This document shows positions 17,888-28,297 of a stretch of DNA of 64,000 nucleotides, in pieces. Below the pieces are notes generated by a model, which ran no database searches, had not been told where the DNA came from, and saw only the letters and a program-made list of their open reading frames with translations. Position 1 is the first letter of the stretch; the number at the start of each line of letters is the position of its first letter. Source of the stretch: Pseudomonas sp. GM74 (lineage in GTDB: Bacteria > Pseudomonadota > Gammaproteobacteria > Pseudomonadales > Pseudomonadaceae); NCBI RefSeq assembly GCF_000282455.1, contig NZ_AKJG01000003.1, positions 150,046-214,045 on the forward strand. Reading direction: 5' to 3'. Position numbers and translations under genes: made by a program.

Positions 17888-18775
17888 ATGGCAACTCATG
17901 AACATTATTACGTTCCGGCCCAGAGCAAATGGCCGATCATCGCCACGGTCGGGATGTTCGTCACGGTGTTTGGCCTGGCCACCTGGTTCAATGATCTGAA
18001 AGCAGCGCGTCCGGAATCCCACGGGCCGCTGATCTTTTTCGTCGGCGGGCTGATGGTGGCCTACATGCTGTTCGGCTGGTTCGGCACGGTGATCAAGGAA
18101 AGTCGCGGCGGCTTGTACAGCGCACAGATGGATCGCTCGTTCCGCTGGGGCATGAGCTGGTTCATTTTTTCGGAGGTGATGTTCTTCATCGCCTTTTTTG
18201 GCGCGCTGTTTTATGTCCGTCATATCTCCGGGCCGGCGCTCGGCGGTGAAGGCGCCAAAGGCATTGCGCACATGCTGTGGCCGAACTTCCAGTTCACCTG
18301 GCCACTGCTGAGCAATCCCGACTCGAAACTGTTTCCGCCGCCCAAGGAGGTCATCAGCCCCTGGGGTCTGCCGTTGCTCAACACCGTGTTGCTGGTGAGT
18401 TCCAGCGTGACCGTGACCATCGCCCACCATGCCTTGAAAAAGGGGCATCGCGGCGCACTGAAACTCTGGCTGTTGCTCACCGTATTACTCGGCTGTGCGT
18501 TCCTCACCTTCCAGGCCGAAGAGTACATTCACGCCTACCACGAACTGGGCCTTACCCTGGGTTCGGGCATCTACGGCGCGACTTTCTTCATGCTCACCGG
18601 GTTCCACGGCGCCCACGTCACCATCGGCACCATCATCCTGTTCGTGATGCTGGTGCGGATCATGCGCGGACACTTCGACAACGAGCACCAGTTCGCTTTC
18701 GAAGCGGCGAGCTGGTACTGGCACTTCGTGGATGTGGTGTGGATCGGGCTGTTTGTCTTCGTCTACGTGCTCTAA
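17888..18775 (+). CDS. coxC: Cytochrome c oxidase subunit III
   Basis: This subunit III has 295 residues and seven membrane helices, with family motifs RSFRWGMSWFIFSEVMFFIA and the C-terminal SWYWHFVDVVWIGLF. AAGGAG precedes ATG 17888. It binds subunit I and stabilises proton uptake. It is 25 bp after ctaG and ends the structural-gene block. Confidence 0.96.
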   Translation: MATHEHYYVPAQSKWPIIATVGMFVTVFGLATWFNDLKAARPESHGPLIFFVGGLMVAYMLFGWFGTVIKESRGGLYSAQMDRSFRWGMSWFIFSEVMFFIAFFGALFYVRHISGPALGGEGAKGIAHMLWPNFQFTWPLLSNPDSKLFPPPKEVISPWGLPLLNTVLLVSSSVTVTIAHHALKKGHRGALKLWLLLTVLLGCAFLTFQAEEYIHAYHELGLTLGSGIYGATFFMLTGFHGAHVTIGTIILFVMLVRIMRGHFDNEHQFAFEAASWYWHFVDVVWIGLFVFVYVL

Positions 18776-18783
18776 AGCAGCAG

Positions 18784-18987
18784 CTACCAGGGGACATGGG
18801 AAACCAGCTGGCCGCTGAAAAAACCCCAGGTGATCAGACCCAGGGTAATGGCGGCCAGAGTGACACGCACACTCAAGGCAATGACGAGGCGGTTTGAGCG
18901 GCTGTCGTCCTTGACCAGAAAAAACAGGCCGCTGAACAGGCTGACAACCGTGGCAATCAGCATCAGGACGATGGCTGCTTTGAGCAT
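18784..18987 (-). CDS. Twin-transmembrane (DUF2909-like) small protein
   Basis: From ATG 18987, which follows GGAG, it encodes 67 residues with two hydrophobic helices (AAIVLMLIATVVSLFSGLFF and a second around LAAITLGLITWGFF) joined by a charged loop KDDSRSNR. This matches small proteins annotated DUF2909 or twin-transmembrane near oxidase loci. It is on the opposite strand to the operon, between coxC and SURF1. Its role is unknown; association with the oxidase is inferred only from position. Confidence 0.75.
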   Translation of the reverse strand: MLKAAIVLMLIATVVSLFSGLFFLVKDDSRSNRLVIALSVRVTLAAITLGLITWGFFSGQLVSHVPW

Positions 18988-19058
18988 GGTGAGACTCCGG
19001 GGGGATAAGCGATGCACTTGAGTATAGCTATCGCGATGACCGACTTTCTGGCGATGCC

Positions 19059-19799
19059 ATGAAGCGTTTTCGGCCGGGTATCGTGCCAACGCTGGTGGTG
19101 GCGCTGTTGCTGCCGCTACTGGTGTTCCTGGGGTTCTGGCAATTGAGCCGGGGCGCGGAGAAAAGCGCGCTGCTGCAAACCTACGCCGAGCGCCGGGCCG
19201 CTGAGCCGATGGCCAGCACCGAACTGCAACACACGACAGACCCGGCCTTCCGTCGGGTTCACCTGTACGGCCAGTTCGATGCCGAACACAGCCTGCTGCT
19301 GGATAACAGTCAACGCAACGGCAGGGTCGGCGTCGAGCTCTTACAACCCTTTCACGATCAGGCCAGCGGGCTTTGGCTGCTGGTCAATCGCGGCTGGTTG
19401 CCTTGGCCGGAGCGCCGAACACCACCGCAATTCAAGACGCCCACCGAGGCTGTAAGCCTCGACGCGTGGGTCTACGTCTCCCCCGGGGCAACGTTCCAAT
19501 TGCACGCAGATCCCGCAACGTTGACATGGCCGAAGCTGATTACGGCCGTTGAGCCAGACAAGCTCTGGACAGCACTGAATCGCGAAGGCTTTGCCTATGA
19601 ACTGCGCGCCAAAACCGGCCCCGTCACCTATCAGGCCGACTGGCCCGTAGTCGCCATGGGGCCGGAAAAACACATCGCTTATGCCGTGCAGTGGTTCGCC
19701 ATGGCGATCGCCCTGTTCGGTCTTTATCTCTATCTCGGCTGGCACAACGCAAAGGAGAAACACCATGGGAGCGGCCATGAATCCACCCAGCATGTCTGA
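19059..19799 (+). CDS. SURF1-family oxidase assembly protein
   Basis: The protein has 246 residues with membrane helices at both ends (about 9-27 and 210-230) and a periplasmic region between. SURF1 signatures include FLGFWQLSRGAEKSALL near the N-terminus, LLVNRGWLP, and YAVQWFAMAIALFGLY at the C-terminus. SURF1 helps insert heme a into subunit I. The start at ATG 19059 has a weak ribosome site. The next gene overlaps its 3' end. Confidence 0.92.
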   Translation: MKRFRPGIVPTLVVALLLPLLVFLGFWQLSRGAEKSALLQTYAERRAAEPMASTELQHTTDPAFRRVHLYGQFDAEHSLLLDNSQRNGRVGVELLQPFHDQASGLWLLVNRGWLPWPERRTPPQFKTPTEAVSLDAWVYVSPGATFQLHADPATLTWPKLITAVEPDKLWTALNREGFAYELRAKTGPVTYQADWPVVAMGPEKHIAYAVQWFAMAIALFGLYLYLGWHNAKEKHHGSGHESTQHV

Positions 19800-20358
19800 G
19801 GCGAAACCTTCGGTGAACCGGCGCAAGGGCCGTATGCAATTGCTGCTGATCCTGCTCGGGGTGATCGGTCCAATGATCCTCGCCACCGGCATGTACAAGC
19901 TGAATTTCTGGGTGCCCGAGGGCCGCAGTTATCACGGCGAACTGATCGGCAACGGCCAGACCCGCGCGGACATCGGCGTGCAGGCCCAGGAAGAGCGTTG
20001 GCAGATACTGGTGACCGCGCCCAAGGATTGCGCGGTGGACTGCCAGCAACTGGTGTATCTGGCGCGGCAAATTCAGATCGGCCTGGGCCGCGATGCGTCC
20101 CGCGCCAGCCATGCATTGGCCGCCGCGCAGACGCTGAACAGCGATTACGAGACTAAACTTCAACGCGAGTACCCGCAGTTGCAACGCTATTCACTGGACT
20201 TGCCTGCCTACACGAAAGGCGCTCAGAGCAATGACGCGCCGCATCTGTGGATCATCGACCCCCACGGCAATCTGGTGCTGCGCTACGACCCGTCGGTGAA
20301 GGGCAAGGACCTGCTCAATGATCTGCGCCACCTGCTGAAACTGTCGAACATCGGATAA
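19765..20358 (+). CDS. Oxidase-associated membrane protein, thioredoxin-like fold possible
   Basis: The protein has 197 residues from ATG 19765, which has AAAGGAG upstream; earlier in-frame codons are shadow. One membrane helix lies near the N-terminus (about 30-50), then a periplasmic domain with two close cysteines (KDCAVDCQQ) and a late HLWIIDPHGNLVLRYD strand, resembling SCO/thioredoxin folds. It overlaps SURF1 by 35 bp and precedes ctaA. A conserved counterpart occupies this position in other pseudomonads. A copper or redox assembly role is inferred, not shown. Confidence 0.75.
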   Translation: MGAAMNPPSMSEAKPSVNRRKGRMQLLLILLGVIGPMILATGMYKLNFWVPEGRSYHGELIGNGQTRADIGVQAQEERWQILVTAPKDCAVDCQQLVYLARQIQIGLGRDASRASHALAAAQTLNSDYETKLQREYPQLQRYSLDLPAYTKGAQSNDAPHLWIIDPHGNLVLRYDPSVKGKDLLNDLRHLLKLSNIG

Positions 20359-20368
20359 GGGCATCGTC

Positions 20369-21439
20369 ATGGCCAAGCCTGGATTTCGCCTCGCGTTGTT
20401 TGCCACCTTGCTGGCACTGATTGTGGTGTTGCTCGGCGCCTACACCCGCCTGACCCACGCCGGCCTCGGCTGTCCGGACTGGCCGGGCTGCTATGGCTTC
20501 ATCAGCGTGCCGAAAAGCGAAGCCCAGCTGGCCCATGCCGAATTGCATTTCCCGGACGCTCCGGTCGAGGCCCACAAGGGCTGGAACGAGATGGTCCACC
20601 GCTACTTCGCCGGTACGCTTGGGCTGTTGATCGCGGTGTTGGCCGGTCGTGCGTGGGTGCATCGCCGCCATCCCGGGCAGCCGGTGAAGTTGCCGTTGTT
20701 TCTGTTGGCGGTAGTTTTTGGACAGGCCGCGTTCGGCATGTGGACGGTAACGCTCAAGCTCTGGCCGCAGGTGGTCACCGGGCATTTGCTTGGCGGCTTC
20801 GCGACCTTGAGCCTGTTGTTTCTGTTGACCTTACGCCTGTCCGGCGTACTGCCGGCGCTGACCGTGCCACGACGTTTGCAGCACTGGGCGACGGCGGGGC
20901 TGCTGCTGGTGATCGGGCAAATCGCCCTCGGGGGCTGGGTCAGTTCCAACTATGCCGCGGTGGCCTGTATCGACTTCCCGACCTGTCACGGCCAGTGGTT
21001 GCCACCGGCGGACTTCGCCAACGGCTTTCACCTGACCCAGCACATCGGCCCGAACTACCTCGGCGGGCAACTGGACAGCGATGCCCGTACTGCGATTCAC
21101 CTGACTCACCGTATCGGCGCCCTGCTGGTGACCCTGGTGCTGCTCGGTCTGGCCTGGCAACTGAAAGCAGTCGGCATGACGCGCCTGGCAGGCCTGGTGT
21201 TGATCGCCCTCGGCGCACAAATCACCCTGGGCATCAGCAACGTGCTGTTCCATCTGCCGCTGCCGGTGGCCGTCGCGCATAACGCGGGCGGCGCGGCGCT
21301 GTTGCTGACCATGGTGCTGGTCAATTACCACGCCCGAACCAGTCTGGTCCGGGTCAAGCAAGCGCGCTGGCACTTCAGCCCGCGTAAACACTCAGCCGGG
21401 CCTATAACAATAAAAGGAGAGATGCCATGGCGATTCTGA
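20369..21439 (+). CDS. ctaA: Heme A synthase (COX15/CtaA)
   Basis: The protein has 356 residues and about eight membrane helices. Family features include [52 protein letters not shown] and [11 protein letters not shown], which contain the conserved heme-ligand histidines and cysteines. It oxidises heme O to heme A for the caa3 oxidase. The 3' end overlaps cyoE by 13 bp, indicating coupled translation. Confidence 0.95.
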   Translation: MAKPGFRLALFATLLALIVVLLGAYTRLTHAGLGCPDWPGCYGFISVPKSEAQLAHAELHFPDAPVEAHKGWNEMVHRYFAGTLGLLIAVLAGRAWVHRRHPGQPVKLPLFLLAVVFGQAAFGMWTVTLKLWPQVVTGHLLGGFATLSLLFLLTLRLSGVLPALTVPRRLQHWATAGLLLVIGQIALGGWVSSNYAAVACIDFPTCHGQWLPPADFANGFHLTQHIGPNYLGGQLDSDARTAIHLTHRIGALLVTLVLLGLAWQLKAVGMTRLAGLVLIALGAQITLGISNVLFHLPLPVAVAHNAGGAALLLTMVLVNYHARTSLVRVKQARWHFSPRKHSAGPITIKGEMPWRF

Positions 21440-22326
21440 TCGGCGAACGTCCCAGTCAGGCGATCTGGCGTGACTACCTGGAACTGACCAAGCCCAAAGT
21501 CGTGGTGCTGATGCTCATCACTTCACTGGTGGGGATGTTCCTCGCGACCCGCGCCGGAGTGCCGTGGACGGTGCTGATTTTCGGCAACCTGGGCATCGCC
21601 CTGTGTGCCGGTGGCGCGGCGGCGGTCAATCATGTGGTGGACCGGCGCATCGACGCGGTGATGGCGCGCACCCACAAACGGCCGCTCGCCGAAGGCCGGG
21701 TTTCGCCGACCGCCGCGCTGACGTTCGCGCTGGTATTGGCGGTCCTGGGGCAAGCCATGCTGCTGGCGTTCACCAACCCGTTGACTGCGTGGCTGACCCT
21801 CGCCTCGTTGCTCGGTTACGCAGTGGTCTACACAGGATTCCTCAAGCGCGCGACACCGCAGAACATCGTCATCGGTGGTCTGGCCGGTGCCGCGCCGCCG
21901 TTGCTCGGCTGGACCGCCGCCACCGGTCACGTCAGCGCCGAACCCCTGCTGCTGGTGCTGATCATCTTCGCCTGGACCCCGCCACACTTCTGGGCGCTGG
22001 CGATCCATCGCAAAGAAGAATACGCCAAGGCCGACATTCCGATGCTGCCGGTCACCCATGGCGAGCACTACACCAAGATTCACATCCTGCTTTATACCTT
22101 TGCATTGCTTGCCGTCAGCCTGATGCCTTATGTGATCCACATGAGCGGCACGCTCTACCTGGTCTGCGCGCTCGGGCTGGGTGCGCGGTTTCTGCAATGG
22201 GCCGTGGTGCTGTACCGTGGCACTCGGCCGCACGCGGCGATCAATACGTTCAAGTACTCTATTTACTACTTGTTCCTGCTGTTTATCGCCCTGCTCGTAG
22301 ACCACTACTTACTGTTGAACCTATGA
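21427..22326 (+). CDS. cyoE: Protoheme IX farnesyltransferase (heme O synthase)
   Basis: The enzyme has 299 residues and nine predicted helices with UbiA-family aspartate motifs: [19 protein letters not shown] and a later loop around [14 protein letters not shown]. It adds the farnesyl chain to heme B, supplying CtaA. GGAGAG lies upstream of ATG 21427 inside ctaA. The stop overlaps the SCO gene by ATGA. The name ctaB would also be correct for this locus. Confidence 0.94.
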   Translation: MAILIGERPSQAIWRDYLELTKPKVVVLMLITSLVGMFLATRAGVPWTVLIFGNLGIALCAGGAAAVNHVVDRRIDAVMARTHKRPLAEGRVSPTAALTFALVLAVLGQAMLLAFTNPLTAWLTLASLLGYAVVYTGFLKRATPQNIVIGGLAGAAPPLLGWTAATGHVSAEPLLLVLIIFAWTPPHFWALAIHRKEEYAKADIPMLPVTHGEHYTKIHILLYTFALLAVSLMPYVIHMSGTLYLVCALGLGARFLQWAVVLYRGTRPHAAINTFKYSIYYLFLLFIALLVDHYLLLNL

Positions 22327-22958
22327 CTCGAACCCAGAAAACCGTTTTCATACTCGTCGCCCTCGTCGCACTGATCCTGGGCCTGACTGTCAACAAGGTG
22401 CTGTCCGGGAAGAACCAGGGCGATCCAACGGCGCTGATCGACGCCGGCATCATCTTGCTGCCGCAGAGCCGTAATCTGCCGGACGTGACGATGACCAACC
22501 AGGACGGCCAACCGGTCGCGATCAATGAATTGAAAGGCAAGTGGAGCCTGCTGTTCTTCGGCTACACCTTCTGCCCGGACATCTGCCCGACCACCCTTGC
22601 CCAGCTGCGACAGATCAAGAGCGAGTTGCCGCCCGAGGCTGTGGATAAATTGCAGATCGTGCTGGTCAGCATCGACCCCAATCGCGATACGCCCAAGCAG
22701 CTCAAGCAGTACCTGGGCTACTTCGATCCGCAGTTTGTTGGCCTGACCCCGGCGTCGACCGATGAGCTGCAAACGATCGCCAACGCGGTGAGCATTCCAT
22801 TCATTCCTGCGGACACCAGCAAGCCGAACTACACCGTCGACCACAGCGGCAACCTCGCGGTGATCGGGCCGGATGGCACCCAGCGCGGGTTTATTCGGGC
22901 GCCGTTGAACAATGCGAAGCTGGTGGCGCAGTTGCCGGTGATGCTCAAGCGCGACTAA
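22323..22958 (+). CDS. SCO family copper chaperone
   Basis: The protein has 211 residues, with an N-terminal anchor helix (about 7-25) and a thioredoxin-fold domain. The copper site is complete: CxxxC in [12 protein letters not shown] and the distal histidine in [16 protein letters not shown] proteins metallate or reduce the CuA site of subunit II. It overlaps cyoE (ATGA) and is the last gene of the oxidase locus; a REP doublet follows 14 bp later. Confidence 0.93.
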   Translation: MTRTQKTVFILVALVALILGLTVNKVLSGKNQGDPTALIDAGIILLPQSRNLPDVTMTNQDGQPVAINELKGKWSLLFFGYTFCPDICPTTLAQLRQIKSELPPEAVDKLQIVLVSIDPNRDTPKQLKQYLGYFDPQFVGLTPASTDELQTIANAVSIPFIPADTSKPNYTVDHSGNLAVIGPDGTQRGFIRAPLNNAKLVAQLPVMLKRD

Positions 22959-22971
22959 GTGACACAAAACC

Positions 22972-23063
22972 CTGTGGGAGCGGGCTTGCTCGCGAAGGCG
23001 GTGGTTCAGCCGACATTGATAGTGGCTGACACACCGCCTTCGCGAGCAAGCCCGCTCCCACAG
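22972..23063. repeat. REP doublet (REPIN-like), copy 4
   Basis: Perfect inverted arms with the GTGGGAGCGGGCTTGC core and TCGCGAAGGCGG extension. The spacer itself folds (TCAGCC...GGCTGA), so the unit is three consecutive hairpins. It lies between the convergent SCO and metQ genes. Confidence 0.92.
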
Positions 23064-23083
23064 GGGTCTATAATTCAAGGCAC

Positions 23084-23110
23084 AAAAAAGGGGACGCACC
23101 TGGCGTCCCC
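23084..23110 (-). terminator. Intrinsic terminator of metNIQ
   Basis: The stem GGGGACGC (23090-23097) pairs with GCGTCCCC (23103-23110), with six A on the plus side that read as a T-run on the minus strand. It lies just past the metQ stop. Confidence 0.85.
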
Positions 23111-23131
23111 TGTTTCGTTGCAGCAGTTCAA

Positions 23132-23902
23132 TCAGAACGCCGGCACGACTGCGCCTTTGTACTTCTCGAGAATGAACGCTTTCACTTCCGGGCTGTGCAG
23201 GGCAGCAACCAGTTTCTTCATCGCGTCGCTGTCCTTGTCATCCGGGCGAGCCACCAGAATGTTCACGTAAGGCGAATCGCTGCCTTCGATGAACAGCGCG
23301 TCCTTGGCCGGATCGAGCTTGGCTTCCAGCGCGTAGTTGGTGTTGATCAGCGCCAGGTCGACCTGGGTCAGTACGCGCGGGATGGTCGCGGCTTCCAGTT
23401 CACGGATTTTCAGGTCCTTGGTGTTCTCGGTGATGTCCTTGACGGTCGACAGGATGTTGTTCGAATCCTTCAACTTGATCAGGCCGGCCTTGGCCATCAG
23501 CAACAGTGCGCGGCCGCCGTTGGTGGCGTCGTTCGGGATCACCACGTTGGCACCGCCAGGCAGTTCGGCAATGGTCTTGTACTTGCTGGAGTAAGCGCCC
23601 AGGGGCTCCAGGTGCACGCCGGCCACGGAAGTCAGGTGGGTGCCCTTGGCCTTGTTGAACTCATCCAGGTACGGCTGGTGCTGGAAGAAGTTGGCGTCGA
23701 GGCGTTTTTCCGCGACCTGCACGTTCGGCTGGATGTAGTCGGTGAATACCTTGACCTTCAGGTCCACGCCTTCTTTGGCCAGGGTCGGCTTCACGAATTC
23801 GAGGATCTCGGCGTGCGGAACCGGAGTGGCCGCGACGGTCAGGGTTTCAGCGTGGGCAGAGAATGCCGCAACGGCCGCGAAGGCCACGAGTAGTTTTTTC
23901 AT
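23132..23902 (-). CDS. metQ: Methionine ABC transporter substrate-binding protein (MetQ/NlpA)
   Basis: The protein has 256 residues starting MKKLLVAFAAVAAFSAHA, then mature ETLTVAATPVPHAEIL. The signal has no lipobox cysteine, so it looks like a soluble periplasmic protein, unlike the E. coli MetQ lipoprotein. Family motifs NFFQHQPYLDEFN, IPNDATNGGRALLLM and NTNYALEAKLDP are present. AAGGAG precedes ATG 23902. It is the third gene of metN-metI-metQ on the minus strand and captures methionine for MetNI. Confidence 0.93.
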   Translation of the reverse strand: MKKLLVAFAAVAAFSAHAETLTVAATPVPHAEILEFVKPTLAKEGVDLKVKVFTDYIQPNVQVAEKRLDANFFQHQPYLDEFNKAKGTHLTSVAGVHLEPLGAYSSKYKTIAELPGGANVVIPNDATNGGRALLLMAKAGLIKLKDSNNILSTVKDITENTKDLKIRELEAATIPRVLTQVDLALINTNYALEAKLDPAKDALFIEGSDSPYVNILVARPDDKDSDAMKKLVAALHSPEVKAFILEKYKGAVVPAF

Positions 23903-23965
23903 TCAGCTAACTCCTTGTGCGGCGCCGATTACCGGCGCCTGCCAGCGAATGGCCGGCTCATGTCT

Positions 23966-24640
23966 TTATTTACGGGAGAAATGCACAACCAATTTGTCGC
24001 CAACGGTTTGCAGTACCTGGACCAGTACCAGCAGCAACACCACGGTCACCACCATCACATCGGTCTGGAAACGCTGGTAGCCGAAGCGGATCGCCAAGTC
24101 ACCCAGACCACCGGCGCCGACGACACCGGCCATCGCCGTGTAGGACACCAGTGTAATGGCTGTCACCGTAATCGCCGCGAAGATGCCCGGACGAGCCTCC
24201 GGCAGCAAGGCGTTGGTGATGATCTGTCGCGTGGTCGCGCCCATGGCCTGGGTCGCTTCGATGATGCCGCGATCCACTTCACGCAGGGCGGTTTCCACCA
24301 GGCGGGCGAAGAATGGCGTGGCACCCACCACCAGCGGCGGGATCGCACCGGCGACACCCAGGGACGTGCCGGTGATCAACACGGTGAACGGAATCATCAC
24401 GATCAACAGGATGATGAACGGCAGCGAACGCAGGATGTTCACCACCAGCGACAACATCGCGTAGACGCCTTTGGCTTCCAGCAACTGGCGCGGGCTGCAC
24501 AGGAACAACAACACCCCCAAGGGTAAGCCGAGCAGCACGGTGAACAGCAGCGAACCGCCGAGCATCAGCAGGGTGTCGCCGGTGGCCAGCCAGATTTCGA
24601 ACCAGTCGATATTGGCGAAGAAACTTGTCAGGGCTTCCAT
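23966..24640 (-). CDS. metI: Methionine ABC transporter permease
   Basis: The permease has 224 residues and five membrane helices, with the EAA loop around REVDRGIIEATQAMGATTRQI and GVAGAIPPLVVGATPFFAR. ATG 24640 overlaps the metN stop by one base, with GGAGGTG upstream. It forms the membrane channel of the D/L-methionine importer. Confidence 0.94.
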   Translation of the reverse strand: MEALTSFFANIDWFEIWLATGDTLLMLGGSLLFTVLLGLPLGVLLFLCSPRQLLEAKGVYAMLSLVVNILRSLPFIILLIVMIPFTVLITGTSLGVAGAIPPLVVGATPFFARLVETALREVDRGIIEATQAMGATTRQIITNALLPEARPGIFAAITVTAITLVSYTAMAGVVGAGGLGDLAIRFGYQRFQTDVMVVTVVLLLVLVQVLQTVGDKLVVHFSRK

Positions 24641-25647
24641 TAGCGCAGCACCTCCATGTGGACGTCGGCTGCGGTGAAGCGGGCAAAGGCCGCCTCCATG
24701 TCGCCGCCGGTCACGGCCAGGGTCAGTTGCCCGTAGGGAATGTCTTTGATGCGGTCGATACGACCGGCCAGGATGCTGTAGTCCACACCGGTTTCCCGGG
24801 CGACAGTGCCCAGCAGAGGCGCGTAGGTTGCTTCTCCCTGGAAGGTCAGACGCAAGATGCGCCCCGGCACGTGAGCGAAGTCGTCACGCTGTTCGCTTTC
24901 GTCGATCTGCTCGTCTTCCTGCACGAAGCGTTTGGTGGTCGGGTGCTTCGGATGCAGGAACACTTCGGTCACCGAGCCTTGCTCGACGATCACGCCGGCG
25001 TCCATCACGGCTACCTGGTCGCAGACCCGGCGAATTACGTCCATCTCGTGGGTGATCAAGACGATGGTCAGTTTCAGCTCGCGGTTGATCTCGGCCAGCA
25101 ATTGCAGGACCGATGCGGTGGTTTGCGGGTCGAGGGCGCTGGTGGCTTCGTCGCACAGCAGGATTTTCGGCTTGGTCGCCAGGGCGCGGGCAATGCCGAC
25201 ACGCTGCTTCTGCCCGCCGGACAATTGCGCCGGGTATTTCCTGGCGTGGTCGGACAAACCGACTCGCGCCAGCAACTCGGCCACGCGCGCATCGATCTCG
25301 CTACGCGACAATTCGCCGGCCAGGGTCAGCGGCAGCGCCACGTTGTCGGCGACAGTCTTGGAAGCCAGCAGGTTGAAGTGCTGGAAAATCATCCCGACCT
25401 GCTGACGGAAGCGACGCAGGCCGTTGGCGTCGAGAGCGGTGACTTCTTCACCGTCGACGATGATCTTGCCGCCGCTGGCGTTTTCCAGGCGATTGATCAG
25501 ACGCAGCAGGGTACTTTTTCCTGCGCCGGAATGACCGATCAAGCCGTAAACCTGCCCGTTCTCAATCGTCAGACTGGTCGGATGCAGGGCGGGGATTTCC
25601 TTACCGGCGACGCGGTAGGTTTTATGGACGTTTTGAAACTCGATCAC
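24640..25647 (-). CDS. metN: Methionine ABC transporter ATPase
   Basis: The ATPase has 335 residues from GTG 25647. Walker [14 protein letters not shown], signature [15 protein letters not shown] and Walker [14 protein letters not shown] are present. The last ~95 residues form the NIL domain, which in E. coli MetN binds methionine and inhibits transport. It heads the metNIQ operon. No SAM riboswitch or MetJ-type repeat was seen in the 329 bp upstream, which instead hold an inverted REP pair. Confidence 0.95.
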   Translation of the reverse strand: MIEFQNVHKTYRVAGKEIPALHPTSLTIENGQVYGLIGHSGAGKSTLLRLINRLENASGGKIIVDGEEVTALDANGLRRFRQQVGMIFQHFNLLASKTVADNVALPLTLAGELSRSEIDARVAELLARVGLSDHARKYPAQLSGGQKQRVGIARALATKPKILLCDEATSALDPQTTASVLQLLAEINRELKLTIVLITHEMDVIRRVCDQVAVMDAGVIVEQGSVTEVFLHPKHPTTKRFVQEDEQIDESEQRDDFAHVPGRILRLTFQGEATYAPLLGTVARETGVDYSILAGRIDRIKDIPYGQLTLAVTGGDMEAAFARFTAADVHMEVLR

Positions 25648-25861
25648 GTAGCGAACCTTGTGGGGCGCGTTAGAAAAGGATCAGCGGTTAGCCGGGCGCG
25701 CATTTTAGCCTGTCCGTATAGAGGTTCTTAGCATTTATTTCGCATTTGTCCTGTCATTTGGCAATAACGCGATCAAAGGTCAGGAAAAAGGAACGGCTTA
25801 ATTTGGGGAAGGGAGGCGAAGGCCAAGGCGATTCCGGCCTGAGAGTTTTACTGCCAGACAG

Positions 25862-25961
25862 GACGCCTTCGCGGGCAAGCCCGCTCCCACAGGATTCCAG
25901 GTTGGTCACATACTTTGTGGCTAACTCGGACATTGTGGGAGCGGGCTTGCCCGCGAAGGCG
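25862..25961. repeat. Inverted REP pair, opposite arrangement
   Basis: Two REP arms with a GCCCGCGAAG variant: one reads CCTTCGCGGG...CTCCCAC (25862-25892) and the next GTGGGAGC...CCGCGAAGG (25932-25961). The order is reversed relative to copies 1-4. It lies in the 329-bp region between PA5502-like and metN, where I see no gene. Confidence 0.85.
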
Positions 25962-25976
25962 TTCCGACGAAGCTTT

Positions 25977-26693
25977 TCAGGGTTTACGCGGACTCAGAAC
26001 CATCTGCGCCGGAACACTGCGCAAAATCTGCCGCTCCAGCTTCAGATCAAACTCGGGATCGAGCTTGTTCACCCGTTTGGTCAGCAAGTTAGCCAGCCAA
26101 GGGTAATCGTTGGTGCGTGGAGCCTGAATGCTCACGTCGCACTGAAAATTCACCACATCGGCGGCGATGGCGTCCAGTTGGCGACGTAGTTTTCCCATAT
26201 CGTTGATATTCAGCACGACCGTGGTGCTCTCTGCCGTCAGGTCGATAACCTTGGCTTTTGGCTTGGCTTCGGCAGCCTTGAGGGCGGCTTCGGCTTTTTC
26301 CAGCTCGGCCTTGCGCGCCTGGGCAATCGAGCCGTTGACTCCGCCGGTCAGTGCCGGAGCCTTGGGCATCAGAGCGCGGGCACGGCTCAGGGCAGTCGCG
26401 GCAGCATCCACGTCACCCTTTTGCAGTACGGTCTGGCTGCGGCGCAGATAGGCCTCGGCCAGTTGCCGCTGGTATTGCTCAAGGGAAGCATCGTTGGGCG
26501 ATTCGGCCTGCAAGGCTGCCAATTGGTCTTCGGCAATGGCCAGCTCGTCGCTGGCGATGTTTTGCTCCAGCTGCACGATGGCCATGGCCCGTGCATCGGC
26601 GGCCTTGGTGGCTTGCGATGGCGTGCTTTGGCAGGCTCCCAGCAGCAAAGAAAATGCGACAAGGAGCAGATAACGGGAGGCGAACGACTTCAT
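25977..26693 (-). CDS. PA5502-family lipoprotein
   Basis: The protein has 238 residues, with a lipoprotein signal ending LLLGACQSTP (Cys near residue 20). The centre is a long Ala/Gln/Glu-rich helical region resembling TPR-like repeats (EDQLAALQAE, AYLRRSQTVLQKGDVD), then a C-terminal globular part (VVLNINDMGKLRRQLDAI). It is probably outer-membrane anchored. It sits between znuB and metN in the same direction, as in P. aeruginosa. No function is known to me. Confidence 0.82.
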   Translation of the reverse strand: MKSFASRYLLLVAFSLLLGACQSTPSQATKAADARAMAIVQLEQNIASDELAIAEDQLAALQAESPNDASLEQYQRQLAEAYLRRSQTVLQKGDVDAAATALSRARALMPKAPALTGGVNGSIAQARKAELEKAEAALKAAEAKPKAKVIDLTAESTTVVLNINDMGKLRRQLDAIAADVVNFQCDVSIQAPRTNDYPWLANLLTKRVNKLDPEFDLKLERQILRSVPAQMVLSPRKP

Positions 26694-26730
26694 TCCTGCG
26701 ACTCTCTATTTGCGCAAAAAACGAGCAAGT

Positions 26731-27511
26731 CTACACCCCTCGACGGGGCAGAACAAAACTCAGCAGAAATAGCACGGCGGCCGTCACTACAATCGACGGG
26801 CCGGCCGGGGTGTCCTTGAACCAGGACAACGCCAGCCCGCCACACACGGCAAGTATGCCCAGCAGGCTCGCGCCCAGTGCCATCTGCTCCGGCGAGCGGG
26901 CGTGACGTTGTGCCGCAGCCGCCGGGATGATCAGCAGCGACGTGATCAGCAATACCCCGACGATTTTCATCGCCACGGCGATCACTACGGCGATCAACAG
27001 CATCAGGGCCAGGCGCAATCCCGCCACCGGCAGGCCTTCGACCCTGGCCAGTTCTTCGTGCACCGTGATCGCCAGCAATGGGCGCCACAACGCAACCAGC
27101 AAGAGCAGTACCGCAGCGCTGCCGCCAAGGATCCAGGCCAGATCGGTCGGGCTGATCGCCAGCAGGTCACCGAACAGGTAAGCCATCAGGTCGATCCGCA
27201 CTTCGTGCATGAAGCTTAGTACCACCAGGCCTAGAGAGAGCGTGCTGGGTGCGAGAATTCCCAAAAGCGTGTCGGACGCCAGTGGCTGGCGTTGTTGCAA
27301 GGTCACCAGCATCACCGCCAACAGCAAGCAGCCTACGGTGACGGCAACGGTCGGGCTGACATCCAGCAGGAAGCCCAAGGCCACACCGAGCAATGCCGCG
27401 TGGGACAAGGTGTCGCCGAAATAGGCCATGCGCCGCCAGACCACGAAAGACCCCAGCGGGCCTGCGACGACGGCCAGGGCCAGGCCTGCAAGCAGGGCGT
27501 AGAGCAGAAAA

Positions 27512-27519
<8 letters not shown>
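26731..27519 (-). CDS. znuB: Zinc ABC transporter permease
   Basis: ATG 27519 gives 262 residues starting [20 protein letters not shown]; longer in-frame starts lie inside znuC. Eight to nine membrane helices and [15 protein letters not shown] identify the ABC-3 (ZnuB) family. It overlaps the znuC stop by 8 bp. It is the membrane channel for high-affinity zinc import and is expected to be Zur-repressed. Confidence 0.94.

Positions 27520-28296
<777 letters not shown>

Positions 28297-28297
<1 letters not shown>

Noticed and set aside
24625..25731. 368-codon plus-strand frame over metN
   Set aside because: metN motifs are complete on the minus strand; the plus frame shows no domain.
25648..25976. 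Possible SAM riboswitch before metN
   Set aside because: No conserved multi-helix layout was visible; the only structure is the REP pair.
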